Positions 15,151-24,033 of a DNA stretch of 64,000 nt are shown in pieces. Numbering within the stretch: the stretch's first letter is position 1; each line of letters opens with the position of its first letter. The position numbers and the translations under genes are program-made. The notes below the pieces were generated by a model. It was not told the DNA's origin and ran no database searches. It worked only from the letters and a program-made list of their open reading frames with translations. Source of the DNA: Frondihabitans australicus (GTDB lineage Bacteria; Actinomycetota; Actinomycetes; Actinomycetales; Microbacteriaceae); the NCBI RefSeq assembly GCF_003634555.1, contig NZ_RBKS01000001.1, positions 3,968,001-4,032,000 of the forward strand, in the 5' to 3' direction.

Positions 15151-15603
15151 ATGTCAGAACATGAGCGGCGCGTTGTCGACGACGGCGAGATCACCTTCCG
15201 CACGCGCAAGTGGGTGCGGCCCGAAGACCTCAACGCCAACGGCTCGCTGTTCGGCGGCAGCCTGCTGCGCTGGATCGACGAGGAGGCGGCGATCTACGCG
15301 ATCCTCCAGCTCGGCAACGGCTACGTCGTCACCAAATACATCTCCGAGATCAACTTCGTCTCGAGCGCGCGGCAGGGCGACCTGGTCGAGATGGGGCTGC
15401 GGGCCACGCACTTCGGCCGCACGTCGCTCACGATGCGGGCCGAGGTGCGCAACATGGTGACGCGGCAGTCGATCCTGACCATCGACAAGATGGTCTTCGT
15501 GAACCTGGCGGCCGACGGCACGCCCCTGCCCCACGGCTACACGAGCATCACCTACGACCGCGACCGCCTGCCCGACGGCGCCGCCGACGCGACGGTCCGC
15601 TAG
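15151..15603 (+). CDS. Hotdog-fold acyl-CoA thioesterase
   Basis: A 150-residue acyl-CoA hydrolase of the YciA/BACH type. The family run is clear: RPEDLNANGSLFGGSLLRWIDE with the catalytic-loop Asn and Asp, then KYISEINFVSSARQGDLVE and GRTSLTMRAEV. It splits acyl-CoA to free acid and CoA in the cytoplasm; chain preference cannot be read. The ATG at 15151 has no ribosome site; CACTAT stands six bases upstream as a weak -10 candidate. Copies of the 12-bp word lie both just upstream (15121) and just after the stop (15606). Confidence 0.88.
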   Translation: MSEHERRVVDDGEITFRTRKWVRPEDLNANGSLFGGSLLRWIDEEAAIYAILQLGNGYVVTKYISEINFVSSARQGDLVEMGLRATHFGRTSLTMRAEVRNMVTRQSILTIDKMVFVNLAADGTPLPHGYTSITYDRDRLPDGAADATVR

Positions 15604-15632
15604 CCGGGCGCAGGATCAGACACCCGCTCGCC

Positions 15633-16541
15633 TCAGGCGTGCTCGACGTGCTCGTGCTGCTCGTGCGACTCGGGCTCGAGCTGGAACGTCGAGTGCTCGA
15701 TGGGCACGCTGAAGTGCTCGAGCACGCACGACTGGAGATCGTCGAGGATCCGCGGCGCGTGGCCGTCCTCGAAGCAGCCCTGCGACACCACGACGTGCGC
15801 CGAGATGACGGGCAGGCCGGTGGCGATCTGCGAGGCGTGCAGGTCGTGGACGGCGCGGACGTGCGGCAGCTCGAGCATGTGCCGACGGACGTCGTCGAGG
15901 TCGAGGCCGCGCGGCGTCGACTCGAGCAGCACGCTCGTCGTCTCGCGGAGCAGCAGGACCGTGCGCGGGACGATCAGCATCGAGATCACCATGCCGGCGA
16001 GGGCGTCGGCCGGCGCCCACCCGGTCGTCGCGATGACGATCGCGGAGACGATCACCGCCACCGAGCCGAGGGCGTCGTTGACGACCTCCAGGAAGGCGGC
16101 CCGGAGGTTCATCGTCGACGAGCGCGCCGAGGCCAGCACCGCGATCGACGCCAGGTTGCCCGCGAGCCCGATGACGCCGAAGACGAGGAGTGACCCGGAA
16201 GGGATCGACGGCGGCGCGAAGAGCCGCTGCACGCCCTCGACGAAGGCGTAGATGCCGACGGCCAGGAGCACGGCGGACTGCCCGAGCGCGGCGAGCACCT
16301 CGGCCCGGCGCCAGCCCCACGTGCGCGACGACGTCGCCGGACGCAGGATCAGCCGCGCGGCGATCAGCGCCACTGTGAGCCCGCCCACGTCGGTCAGCAT
16401 GTGGCCGGCGTCGACGAGAAGCGAGAGACTGTCGGTCAGGATCGCGCCGACCACCTCGGCCACCAGGATCACCGACGTGATCGCCAGCGCCACTCCGAGT
16501 CGCCCGGGACTCGACGACGGGCCGCCGTGATCGTGCGCCAT
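15633..16541 (-). CDS. Cation diffusion facilitator (CDF) metal exporter
   Basis: A 302-residue inner-membrane antiporter with six helices and a cytoplasmic C-terminal domain. Helix 2 has the site-A motif DAGHMLTD (HxxxD). Helix 5 reads FLEVVNDALGS, so the usual histidine of HxxxD is a glutamate here, giving a His-Asp/Glu-Asp site. The C-terminal domain (VHDLHASQIATGLPVISAHV) is normal for CzcD-like zinc exporters, and the end is His-rich (EQHEHVEHA). It probably exports Zn or a similar divalent metal. The ATG at 16541 has GAGGAGG upstream. It converges on the thioesterase gene. Confidence 0.9.
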   Translation of the reverse strand: MAHDHGGPSSSPGRLGVALAITSVILVAEVVGAILTDSLSLLVDAGHMLTDVGGLTVALIAARLILRPATSSRTWGWRRAEVLAALGQSAVLLAVGIYAFVEGVQRLFAPPSIPSGSLLVFGVIGLAGNLASIAVLASARSSTMNLRAAFLEVVNDALGSVAVIVSAIVIATTGWAPADALAGMVISMLIVPRTVLLLRETTSVLLESTPRGLDLDDVRRHMLELPHVRAVHDLHASQIATGLPVISAHVVVSQGCFEDGHAPRILDDLQSCVLEHFSVPIEHSTFQLEPESHEQHEHVEHA

Positions 16542-16669
16542 GTCGGCCTCCTCTCGCCTCGCCCAGCGGATGCGTGTCCGGATGCGCCTCGCCCGGATCG
16601 TTCGCGCATGAAGAGTACCGCCCACGGCCGACGGGGCGTCGGGCGAGGCGGTGCCTGTGGACAACCCGG

Positions 16670-17446
16670 CTACTGCGCCTCGTGCACCACGTCGAGCACC
16701 TGTCGCAGCGCCACGGCGTCGACCTGGCCGGGCGCGCTCGCGGCTCCGGCGGACCCGAAGGTGAGGCAGGATCCGAAGGTCTCCCCGGCGAGACGCGACA
16801 CGACCCCCAGAGGCCCCATCGCCATCGTGATCGCCGGGCGGACGCCCTTCGTGGCGACGTACTCCGCCGTCGCGGTCAGCAGCGTGAGGACGTCGCGGGG
16901 GGACTCGGGCATGACGGCGATCTTCACGACGTCGGCGCCGAGATCCTGCTGCAGGAGCAGCCGGGCGACGATCTGCTCCTCGTGAGGCGTGTGCTCGAAG
17001 TCGTGCGACGACATGACGACGGCGCAGCCGAGCTCGTGGGCACCGTTGACGATGCGCTCGAGCGGCCCCAGCTCGGTGAACATCTCGACGTCGATCGCGT
17101 CGACGGCTTCGTTGCCGGCGGCGAGCAGGAGCAGGCCGACGTACCGGTCGGGGTCGATGTCGCGCTGCCCGCCCTCGGGCTTCGACCGGAACGTGAAGAG
17201 CAGCGGGGTCTCGTCGGGAAGGGCGCCCCGGACGACGTCGATCGCCGCCTCGACCTCGGAGTCGTCGTCGACGTCGTCGAAGAAGTCGATGCGCAGCTCG
17301 ACGACGTCGACGACGTCGAAGGGCAGGGCGGCCGCGGCGGCGGCGAGGTCGTCGACCGTGGCGGCGACGAGGGGGACGCAGATCTTCGGCCGACCCTCGC
17401 CGAGGACTGTGCCGCGGAGACGGACGGGGTGCGGAGAGTCGGTCAC
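16670..17446 (-). CDS. aroD: Type I 3-dehydroquinate dehydratase
   Basis: A 258-residue enzyme of the shikimate pathway that converts 3-dehydroquinate to 3-dehydroshikimate through a Schiff base. The Schiff-base lysine is in VVKIAVMPES, the catalytic histidine in MSSHDFEHTP, and the N-terminal ELRIDFFDD and the late FGSAGAASAPGQ are family boxes. Most actinobacteria use the unrelated type II enzyme (AroQ) for biosynthesis; type I can be biosynthetic or catabolic. It starts GTG nine bases after aroE stops, so the two form an operon for consecutive pathway steps. Confidence 0.94.
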   Translation of the reverse strand: MTDSPHPVRLRGTVLGEGRPKICVPLVAATVDDLAAAAAALPFDVVDVVELRIDFFDDVDDDSEVEAAIDVVRGALPDETPLLFTFRSKPEGGQRDIDPDRYVGLLLLAAGNEAVDAIDVEMFTELGPLERIVNGAHELGCAVVMSSHDFEHTPHEEQIVARLLLQQDLGADVVKIAVMPESPRDVLTLLTATAEYVATKGVRPAITMAMGPLGVVSRLAGETFGSCLTFGSAGAASAPGQVDAVALRQVLDVVHEAQ

Positions 17447-17455
17447 GCCTCGACC

Positions 17456-18298
17456 CTAATCGACCGGGAGGCCCACGGAATCGCGGAGGGCGCGGCGGAT
17501 CGCGGGCTCGTCGGGCAGTTCGCGATCCTGCGCCCGACCGGTGAAGAGCCGGATCTGGCCGATCGCCTGCTCGACCAGCATGTCGAGGCCGCTGACGGCG
17601 CTGCCGCCGCGGGCCTCCCAGGCGCGGGCGAGCGGGCTGGGCCACGGGTCGTAGGCGACGTCGAGGAGGACCGACGTCGGTTTCTCCGGAATCAGGTCGG
17701 GCACGGCCACACCGCCGGGGAGCGTGCTGATGACGAAGTCGTGGATTCCGGAATCGCCGACGGCAGCCAGCGGCTCGACGGTCAGAGCAACGCCCAGCAC
17801 GCCGGCCAGGGCCGCCACGTCGCCGCCCCGGCTCGTGTCGCGGAGGTGGAGCGTCGCCGACGTCGCGCCGAGCGCGGCCGCCGCGGCGAGAGCCGACGCC
17901 GCGGTCGCCCCGCCGCCCAGGATCGTCGCGTGCGACGGCGACACGTCGTGCAGCGAGCGGATCGCGCGCACGATGCCGTCGACGTCGGTGTTGTGGCCCG
18001 CGAGTCGGCGGACGCCCGTCTCGGAGGTCTCGAACACGAGCGTGTTCGCGACTCCGAGCCGCTCGGCGAGCGGCGACACCTCGTCGAGGAGGGGCATGAC
18101 CTCGCGCTTGAGCGGCATGGTGAGGCTGAGGCCGCCCCAGTCGGCGTCGAGGCCGTCGACGAACGCGGCGAGCTCGCCCGAGCGCACCTCGGCGCGGACG
18201 TAGTCGGCGTCGAAGCCGAGGATCCGGTAGGCGGTTTCGTGGAGGACGGGCGAGAGCGAGTGCTCGATCGGCGATCCGAGGACGGCGAAGTGGCGCAC
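17456..18298 (-). CDS. aroE: Shikimate dehydrogenase
   Basis: A 280-residue NADPH-dependent enzyme reducing 3-dehydroshikimate to shikimate. Conserved substrate boxes are SPIEHSLSPVLHE, LTMPLKRE (catalytic Lys) and HNTDVDGI (Asp); the nucleotide site is ILGGGATAASAL; then LLDVAYDPWPSPLA and SGLDMLVEQA. The GTG at 18298 follows a TAGGCT box by six bases, a leaderless arrangement. It is first in an operon with aroD. The 18-bp word containing GATTCCGGAG occurs inside, read as I-P-E-K-P-T, and one copy of the 12-bp word lies near the C-terminus. Confidence 0.93.
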   Translation of the reverse strand: MRHFAVLGSPIEHSLSPVLHETAYRILGFDADYVRAEVRSGELAAFVDGLDADWGGLSLTMPLKREVMPLLDEVSPLAERLGVANTLVFETSETGVRRLAGHNTDVDGIVRAIRSLHDVSPSHATILGGGATAASALAAAAALGATSATLHLRDTSRGGDVAALAGVLGVALTVEPLAAVGDSGIHDFVISTLPGGVAVPDLIPEKPTSVLLDVAYDPWPSPLARAWEARGGSAVSGLDMLVEQAIGQIRLFTGRAQDRELPDEPAIRRALRDSVGLPVD

Positions 18299-18304
18299 CC
18301 CGCG

Positions 18305-18310
18305 AGCCTA
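18305..18310 (-). promoter_or_regulatory. Leaderless -10 box of aroE-aroD
   Basis: TAGGCT on the minus strand, then CGCGGG and the GTG at 18298. Confidence 0.5.
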
Positions 18311-18330
18311 TCGAAGCGGGGCCCGGGCAC

Positions 18331-19203
18331 TCACCCGCGCAGCGCGGCCGCGATCCGCCGCACGGCCAGCCGCGACTCGGGCAGCGCGCCGACCGCGGGG
18401 AAGACGTGGAAGCCGCCGCGAGTGACCCGCAGCTCGACCGGGGAGCCGGCCGCGTGCATCCTGCGGGCCAGTTCGACCGCGTCGGGGTGGAGGAGGTCGT
18501 GGTCGCCCTGCACGACGAGGGTCGGCGGCAGCCCGCCGAGGTCGCCGTGGAGGGGGCTCACGAGGGGGTCGCGCACGTCGAGGTCGCCGGCCCAGAGGCG
18601 ACCGGCCTCGCGCAGGCCGTCGGGCGCGAGCAGCGGGTCGAGTGCGGCGACCTCGGCGATCTGCGCCGGCGGCAGCGTGACGTCGAGCCACGGCGCGATG
18701 AGCACGAGGCCGCGGGGGAGCGGGCGCCCGGTGTCGCGGTAGCGCTGCGCCTGCCCGAGGGCGAGGCCGCCGCCGGCCGAGTCACCGCCGAGGAACACGC
18801 GCGGGTGCTCCGCCGTGGCCGCGTCGTAGACGGCGTCGAGCAGGCGGTAGGCGTCGGTCGCCGTGTGCTCCGGAGCCAGGCCGTAGAGCGGCACGTCGAC
18901 GCTCACGCGGGCGGCAGCGACGATCCGCGCCAGAAGCCCCCAGTGCAGCCCGCGCAGCGGGAACGTGTAGCAGCCGCCGTGCGTGTAGATCAGGTGGGCG
19001 CCGCTCGGCCGCTTCGGCGTCAGCGTCACGACCCGGAAGCCCTCGACGCTCCGCTCCGCCACAGTGGCCACCCGCCGCACCGCGTCGGTGACCGGCGCCT
19101 CGCCCTTCCGCGACCGGATCGCCTGGTGCAGCGAGAGCGCCGACTCCGTCGAGCGGGGCAGCAGGGGCAGGAGCCGGCGCACGGCCTCCAGAGGGAGCGA
19201 CAT
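18331..19203 (-). CDS. HSL-type alpha/beta hydrolase (esterase/lipase)
   Basis: A 290-residue hydrolase of the hormone-sensitive-lipase family: oxyanion box YTHGGCYTF (HGG), nucleophile GGDSAGGGLAL (Ser), Asp in VVQGDHDLLHPD, and His in RGGFHVFPAVG. It should cleave short-chain or bulky esters; no signal peptide is seen, so it is cytoplasmic. TAGCCT sits six bases before the ATG, fitting a leaderless mRNA. It is divergent from nrtR but shows no functional link with NAD synthesis. Confidence 0.9.
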   Translation of the reverse strand: MSLPLEAVRRLLPLLPRSTESALSLHQAIRSRKGEAPVTDAVRRVATVAERSVEGFRVVTLTPKRPSGAHLIYTHGGCYTFPLRGLHWGLLARIVAAARVSVDVPLYGLAPEHTATDAYRLLDAVYDAATAEHPRVFLGGDSAGGGLALGQAQRYRDTGRPLPRGLVLIAPWLDVTLPPAQIAEVAALDPLLAPDGLREAGRLWAGDLDVRDPLVSPLHGDLGGLPPTLVVQGDHDLLHPDAVELARRMHAAGSPVELRVTRGGFHVFPAVGALPESRLAVRRIAAALRG

Positions 19204-19209
19204 GCGCCG

Positions 19210-19215
19210 AGGCTA
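19210..19215 (-). promoter_or_regulatory. Leaderless -10 box of the HSL-type hydrolase
   Basis: TAGCCT on the minus strand, then CGGCGC and the ATG at 19203. Confidence 0.5.
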
Positions 19216-19261
19216 TGCCCGCTCACCCGAACCCGCCGGTGCGCGACATTAGGTTTTTCCG

Positions 19262-19293
19262 ACCTTAAGGCATAGTGTCTCATCAACCTTAAG
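19262..19293 (+). promoter_or_regulatory. Paired ACCTTAAG sites around the nrtR promoter
   Basis: ACCTTAAG occurs at 19262-19269 and 19286-19293, 24 bp apart, bracketing a TAGTGT -10 box (19273-19278). This geometry suits repression of the nrtR-nad operon by NrtR itself. That NrtR binds here is inference. Confidence 0.5.
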
Positions 19294-19317
19294 TCGTCGA
19301 GCGAGAGGAGCACGCCG

Positions 19318-20043
19318 ATGGAGCAGCCGAAGCTGGCCGTCTCGACCGTGATCTTCTCCCTCCTGCCCTCCGAGACCACGGGCCGCATGGCCCTCCACCT
19401 GCCCCTGGTGCGCAGGATCCGAGAGCCCCACCGCGGCAGGTGGGCCCTGCCCGGCGGCCCCCTCGCCCCCGACGAGGACCTCCCCGACGCCGCCCGCCGG
19501 CACCTCCACGACACGACCGCGCTCTCGCCGACGTACCTCGAGCAGCTCTACGCGTTCGGGGCTCCGGCGCGAGGCGGCGAGGAACGCGTCGTCTCGATCG
19601 TGTACTGGGCTCTGGTGTCGCAGGAGTCGGCGTCTGGGCGGCCGGCGGGAGCCGATCCTGCCGCCCTGTCGTCGGCCGCCGCCGCACTCGTGTCGGGCGA
19701 CCCCAACGTGTGCTGGTTCGACGCCGACGACCTGCCGCCGCTGGCCTTCGACCACCGCACGATCGTCGACTACGCGCTGTGGCGCCTCCGCACGAAGATC
19801 GAGTACTCACGGATCGCCCACGCCTTCGTCGGCGACACGTTCACGCTCACGCAGCTGCGCGAGGTGCACGAGGCCGTGCTGGGGCGGGCCCTCGACCCGG
19901 CGAACTTCCGCCGGATGATCGAGGCGAGCGACTCCGTGATCCCCACCGGCGAGCACCTGCTCGGCACGAAGCACCGGCCGCCGAAGCTCTACCGCTACAA
20001 CTCGGCCGTCGACCTCGCCGACACGAATCCGCTGCGCGGGTGA
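19318..20043 (+). CDS. nrtR: NrtR-type Nudix-related regulator of NAD metabolism
   Basis: A 241-residue protein: residues 1-150 form a Nudix-like domain and about 160-241 a winged-helix domain (TFTLTQLREVHEAVLG, then KHRPPKLYRYN). The Nudix box is degenerate: GGPLAPDEDLPDAARRHL lacks the REUxEE catalytic glutamates, as in regulatory NrtR proteins that bind ADP-ribose or NAD rather than hydrolyse. In this family it represses NAD biosynthesis genes. It lies directly upstream of nadA on the same strand (70 bp). GAGAGGAG supports the ATG at 19318. Confidence 0.88.
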   Translation: MEQPKLAVSTVIFSLLPSETTGRMALHLPLVRRIREPHRGRWALPGGPLAPDEDLPDAARRHLHDTTALSPTYLEQLYAFGAPARGGEERVVSIVYWALVSQESASGRPAGADPAALSSAAAALVSGDPNVCWFDADDLPPLAFDHRTIVDYALWRLRTKIEYSRIAHAFVGDTFTLTQLREVHEAVLGRALDPANFRRMIEASDSVIPTGEHLLGTKHRPPKLYRYNSAVDLADTNPLRG

Positions 20044-20113
20044 ACTCAGGCCCCTCGAGCCACCCGGCACCGCGCCTGCGCGACCCCGCACCGCCACGAC
20101 CACGAGAGAACCC

Positions 20114-21421
20114 ATGACCAGCGTCGACACCACCATCCGCCGCATCACGAACGGCCAGGCTCCGGGAGAGGTCTGCACCGTCGACCTCCGCGAGGCCCCG
20201 TGGGAGTTCGACACGGGCGTGCCGAGCTACGGGCCCGGCTCGTCGATGTTCGACGTGGTGCCGCCCGGGTCGCCGCTGCAGGGCGAGATCTCCGTCGAGT
20301 ACCGCACGGCGACCCCCGACGAGCTCGACCGCCGCATCCGCGCCGCCCGCGAGACCCTCGGCGACCGCGTCCTGATGCTCGGCCACTTCTACCAGCGCGA
20401 CGAGGTCGTGCAGTACGCCGACTACGTCGGCGACTCGTTCCAGCTCGCGGTCAAGGCGAAGGCGTCGCCCGAGGCCGAGGCGATCGTCTTCTGCGGTGTG
20501 CACTTCATGGCCGAGACCGCCGACCTGCTGACGCGGCCGGAGCAGGCCGTGATCCTGCCGAACCTCGCCGCCGGCTGCTCGATGGCCGACATGGCCGACA
20601 TCGACAGCGTCGAGGCCGCGTGGGCGCAGCTGTCGGAGGTGTACGGAGACATGGACGCGGTCGACGAGACCGGCCGCGTCCCCGTGATCCCCGTCACCTA
20701 CATGAACTCCGCCGCCGACCTCAAGGGCTTCTGCGGGCGCCACGGCGGGATCGTCTGCACCTCGTCGAACGCGACGACGGTGCTCGAGTGGGCCTTCGCG
20801 CGCGGCCGCCGCGTCCTCTTCTTCCCCGACCAGCACCTGGGCCGCAACACGGCGAAGGCGATGGGGGTGCCGCTCGAGCGGATGCCGCTGTGGAACCCGC
20901 GGAAGCCGTTCGGCGGCGTCGACCGCGAGGTGCTCGACGACGCTCGCGTGATCCTGTGGAACGGGTTCTGCTCGGTGCACAAGCGCTTCACCGTGGGCCA
21001 GATCGAGTCAGCCAGGGCGCAGTACCCCGACGTCCACGTGATCGTGCACCCGGAGTGCCCGATGCCGGTCGTCGACGCCGCCGACTCATACGGCTCGACC
21101 GACTTCATCGTGAAGGCGATCGAGGCGGCGCCCGCAGGATCGACCTTCGCCATCGGCACCGAGATCAACCTGGTCCAGAGACTCGCCCAGCAGTACCCGC
21201 AGCACACGATCTTCTGCCTCGACTCGGTCGTGTGCCCCTGCTCGACGATGTACCGGATCCACCCGGGCTACATCGCGTGGGCCCTGGAGGCGCTCGTCGG
21301 GTCGGCGCAGCGCCCGTCGGAGGTGCTGAACCGCATCACGGTGCCGGCCCACGTCGCCGAGCCCGCCCGGCTGGCGCTCGAGCGGATGCTCGCCGCCAAG
21401 CCCGGGCCGGTGTCGGTGTGA
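20114..21421 (+). CDS. nadA: Quinolinate synthase A
   Basis: A 435-residue [4Fe-4S] enzyme that condenses iminoaspartate with dihydroxyacetone phosphate to quinolinate. Visible boxes are MLGHFYQRDEVVQYADYVGDS, FCGVHFMAETADLL, CSMADMAD, TYMNSAADLKGFCG, HPECPMPVVDAADSYGST and CLDSVVCPCSTMYRI, which supply the cluster cysteines and substrate residues. This is the long actinobacterial form. Its TGA overlaps the GTG of nadB, so the two are translationally coupled. The cysteine desulfurase at the end of the operon probably supplies sulfur for the cluster. Confidence 0.96.
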   Translation: MTSVDTTIRRITNGQAPGEVCTVDLREAPWEFDTGVPSYGPGSSMFDVVPPGSPLQGEISVEYRTATPDELDRRIRAARETLGDRVLMLGHFYQRDEVVQYADYVGDSFQLAVKAKASPEAEAIVFCGVHFMAETADLLTRPEQAVILPNLAAGCSMADMADIDSVEAAWAQLSEVYGDMDAVDETGRVPVIPVTYMNSAADLKGFCGRHGGIVCTSSNATTVLEWAFARGRRVLFFPDQHLGRNTAKAMGVPLERMPLWNPRKPFGGVDREVLDDARVILWNGFCSVHKRFTVGQIESARAQYPDVHVIVHPECPMPVVDAADSYGSTDFIVKAIEAAPAGSTFAIGTEINLVQRLAQQYPQHTIFCLDSVVCPCSTMYRIHPGYIAWALEALVGSAQRPSEVLNRITVPAHVAEPARLALERMLAAKPGPVSV

Positions 21422-23145
21422 GCGGCGCCGCCGGCACGGCTGCGGCCGGGGCTGCCTCTGCCGGGCGCGCTCCGCGGGCCTCGCGCCGCGCGGTCGTCAT
21501 CGTCGGCTCGGGCCTCGGCGGGCTGACCGCCGCCCTGCGCGCCCACGCTCTCGGCCACGAGGTCACCCTCGTCAGCAAGGGCGACCTCGACGAGAGCAAC
21601 TCGCGCTGGGCCCAGGGCGGAATCGCCGCCGCGGTCTTCGACGACGACTCGGTCGACCTGCACGTCGGCGACACGATGGTCGCGGGCGCCGGGCTGTCGG
21701 TGCTCGACGCCGTCCGGGTGCTCTGCGGCGACGGTGCGTCGAGGATTCAGGATCTCGTGCGCTGGGGCGTCGAGTTCGACCGGGTCGGCGCATCGGACTC
21801 CGGAGTCGCCGACGCGGCCGGCCACGTGGAGCCCGCCTGGGCTCGCGGCCTCGAGGCGGCGCACAGTCGCGCGCGAGTGCTGCACGCCGGCGGCGACGCC
21901 ACGGGGGCCGCGATCGTGCGTGCGCTCGCGGGGAGCGTGGAGGCGGCAGGCATTCGGATCCTGCCCCACACCCTGGTCACCGACCTGCTGCTCGCGGCCG
22001 ACGACCCGCGGCGCGTCGTGGGCGTCTCGCTGCTCGGAGACGGCGACGGTGACGCGACCGAGCTGCGCGCCGACGCCGTCGTGCTCGCCTCGGGCGGCGC
22101 CGGGCAGCTGTTCGAGTTCACGACGAACCCGGCCGTGGCGACGGGCGACGGGCTCGCGGCGGCGTGGCGGGCCGGGGCGACGGTCGGCGGTCTCGAGTTC
22201 TTCCAGTTCCACCCCACGGCGCTCGCGGTGCCCGGGTCGTTCCTCGTCTCCGAGGCCGTCCGCGGCGAGGGAGCCGTGCTGCTCGACTCCGCCGGGCGGA
22301 GGTTCATGCCCGCCGTCGACCGCCGTGCCGAGCTCGCGCCCCGCGACGTCGTCGCGCGCGGCATCTTCGACCTCATGCAGCGGCAAGCGGGCCTCCCGGC
22401 GCTCCTCGACGCCACAGGCATCGGGGCGCAGGAGCTCGCGGCTCGCTTCCCCACCATCACCAAGGCGACGCTCCGAGCCGGCTTCGACTGGACGCGCGAG
22501 GCGATCCCGGTGACTCCCGCGGCGCACTACTTCATGGGCGGCGTCGCCACGGACCTCGACGGGCGAACGTCGCTCGAGGGCCTCTACGCCGTCGGCGAGG
22601 TCGCCAGCACGGGCGTGCACGGCGCGAACCGGCTGGCGTCGAACTCGCTGCTCGAGGCTCTCGTCTTCGGCTGGCGCGCGGCCGACGCGATCGAGTCCGA
22701 CACGACCGGCTCGTGGATGCTCGACGACGCGTCGACGCTCGATGCCGTTCGGCCTCCCTCCGGCGCGCCGCTGGGAGTCGCCGACCGCGGTGAGCTGCAG
22801 CGGCTGATGTGGCGAGCGGCGGGTGTGAAGCGCGATGGCGCGACGCTGGCCGCGGCCGCCGAGACGCTGGCCGGCTGGGCCGGCGACGGTGCCGGAGTCG
22901 AGGACCGCGACGAGACGCCCGCCCGGAGCAGCGCCCCCGACATCGCCGCATCCGCACGCGCCGCCGCCCGCGAACGTGTCGAGACCGCGAACCTCCTCGA
23001 CGTCGCCCGCCTCGTCGTCGACTCGGCGCTCGCCCGCGAGGAGTCGCGCGGCGCCCACTTCCGCACCGACTTCCCCGAGACCTCCAGTGATCCGGCGCAG
23101 CCCTCCACGCTCGCCCGAAAGGTGTTCGACCATGCTGACCGATGA
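21418..23145 (+). CDS. nadB: L-aspartate oxidase
   Basis: A 575-residue FAD enzyme oxidising L-aspartate to iminoaspartate. The dinucleotide box VVIVGSGLGGLTAAL starts near residue 24, followed by ESNSRWAQGGIAAA, the substrate-binding FFQFHPTAL, and AAHYFMGGVATDLDGRTSLEGLYAVGEV-type FAD contacts and GANRLASNSLLEAL. A short Ala-rich N-terminal extension precedes the FAD box. The GTG start overlaps the nadA stop (GTGA), and the 3' end overlaps nadC by 14 bp. Confidence 0.95.
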   Translation: MSGAAGTAAAGAASAGRAPRASRRAVVIVGSGLGGLTAALRAHALGHEVTLVSKGDLDESNSRWAQGGIAAAVFDDDSVDLHVGDTMVAGAGLSVLDAVRVLCGDGASRIQDLVRWGVEFDRVGASDSGVADAAGHVEPAWARGLEAAHSRARVLHAGGDATGAAIVRALAGSVEAAGIRILPHTLVTDLLLAADDPRRVVGVSLLGDGDGDATELRADAVVLASGGAGQLFEFTTNPAVATGDGLAAAWRAGATVGGLEFFQFHPTALAVPGSFLVSEAVRGEGAVLLDSAGRRFMPAVDRRAELAPRDVVARGIFDLMQRQAGLPALLDATGIGAQELAARFPTITKATLRAGFDWTREAIPVTPAAHYFMGGVATDLDGRTSLEGLYAVGEVASTGVHGANRLASNSLLEALVFGWRAADAIESDTTGSWMLDDASTLDAVRPPSGAPLGVADRGELQRLMWRAAGVKRDGATLAAAAETLAGWAGDGAGVEDRDETPARSSAPDIAASARAAARERVETANLLDVARLVVDSALAREESRGAHFRTDFPETSSDPAQPSTLARKVFDHADR

Positions 23146-24022
23146 CGCCATCACCGCGGTCGTCCGCGCCGCCCTCCGCGAGGACGCGCCGTGGGGCGAC
23201 GTCACGAGCGAGGCGCTGATCCCCGCCGACGCGAGCGCGACGGCGAGCGTCGTCGCCCGCGAGCCGGGCGTGCTCTCGGGCACCCGCGTGCTCGTCGCCA
23301 CGGCCCGCGAGGTCGACCCGCTGATCGAGGTGACCCTGCGAGCCGAGGACGGCGACGCGTTCGCCGCCGGGCAGACCCTCGCGGTGCTGCGCGGTTCTGC
23401 CCGTGGGATCCTGCGCGCCGAGCGCGTGGCCCTCAACCTCCTCCAGCGCCTGTCGGGGATCGCCACGCTGACCTCCCGCTACGTCGCCGAGACCGCGGGA
23501 ACCGGGGCCCAGATCGTCGACACGCGCAAGACCACCCCCGGCCTGCGCGCGCTTGAGCGCGATGCCGTGCTGGCCGGCGGCGGCCGCAACCACCGGTTCT
23601 CGCTGAGCGACGCCGTGCTCGTGAAGGACAACCACCTCGCGATCCTGCTGGCCCAGGGCCTCAGCGTGACCGAGGCTCTGCTGGCCATGAAGGCCACGCT
23701 GTCGCACACGACCCACGTCGAGGTCGAGGTCGACCGCCTCGACCAGATCGATGCGGTGCTCGCCGCCGGCGTCGACACGATCATGCTCGACAACTTCTCG
23801 CCCGACGACCTCGTCGCCGGCGTCGCGCGCGTGAACGGCCGCGCGCTGGTCGAGGCGAGCGGCGGGGTGAACCTCGACACGGTCCGCAGGATCGCCGAGA
23901 GCGGCGTCGACCTCATCTCCGTCGGGGCCCTCACGCACTCGGTGCGCGCACTCGACCTCGGGCTCGACATCGCCATCGACGTGAACGCCGGCCGCGCCCC
24001 CGCGGGCTTCGCGGCCGTCTAG
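23132..24022 (+). CDS. nadC: Nicotinate-nucleotide pyrophosphorylase (carboxylating)
   Basis: A 296-residue enzyme that converts quinolinate and PRPP to nicotinate mononucleotide. The phosphate and substrate boxes are ERVALNLLQRLSGIAT, VDTRKTTPGLRALE, GGGRNHRFSLSDAVLVKDNH, VEVEVDRLDQ and IMLDNFSPDD. AAAGG precedes the ATG at 23132, which lies inside the end of nadB. It completes the aspartate-to-NaMN route in this operon. Confidence 0.96.
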   Translation: MLTDDAITAVVRAALREDAPWGDVTSEALIPADASATASVVAREPGVLSGTRVLVATAREVDPLIEVTLRAEDGDAFAAGQTLAVLRGSARGILRAERVALNLLQRLSGIATLTSRYVAETAGTGAQIVDTRKTTPGLRALERDAVLAGGGRNHRFSLSDAVLVKDNHLAILLAQGLSVTEALLAMKATLSHTTHVEVEVDRLDQIDAVLAAGVDTIMLDNFSPDDLVAGVARVNGRALVEASGGVNLDTVRRIAESGVDLISVGALTHSVRALDLGLDIAIDVNAGRAPAGFAAV

Positions 24023-24033
24023 CCCCTCGACGC

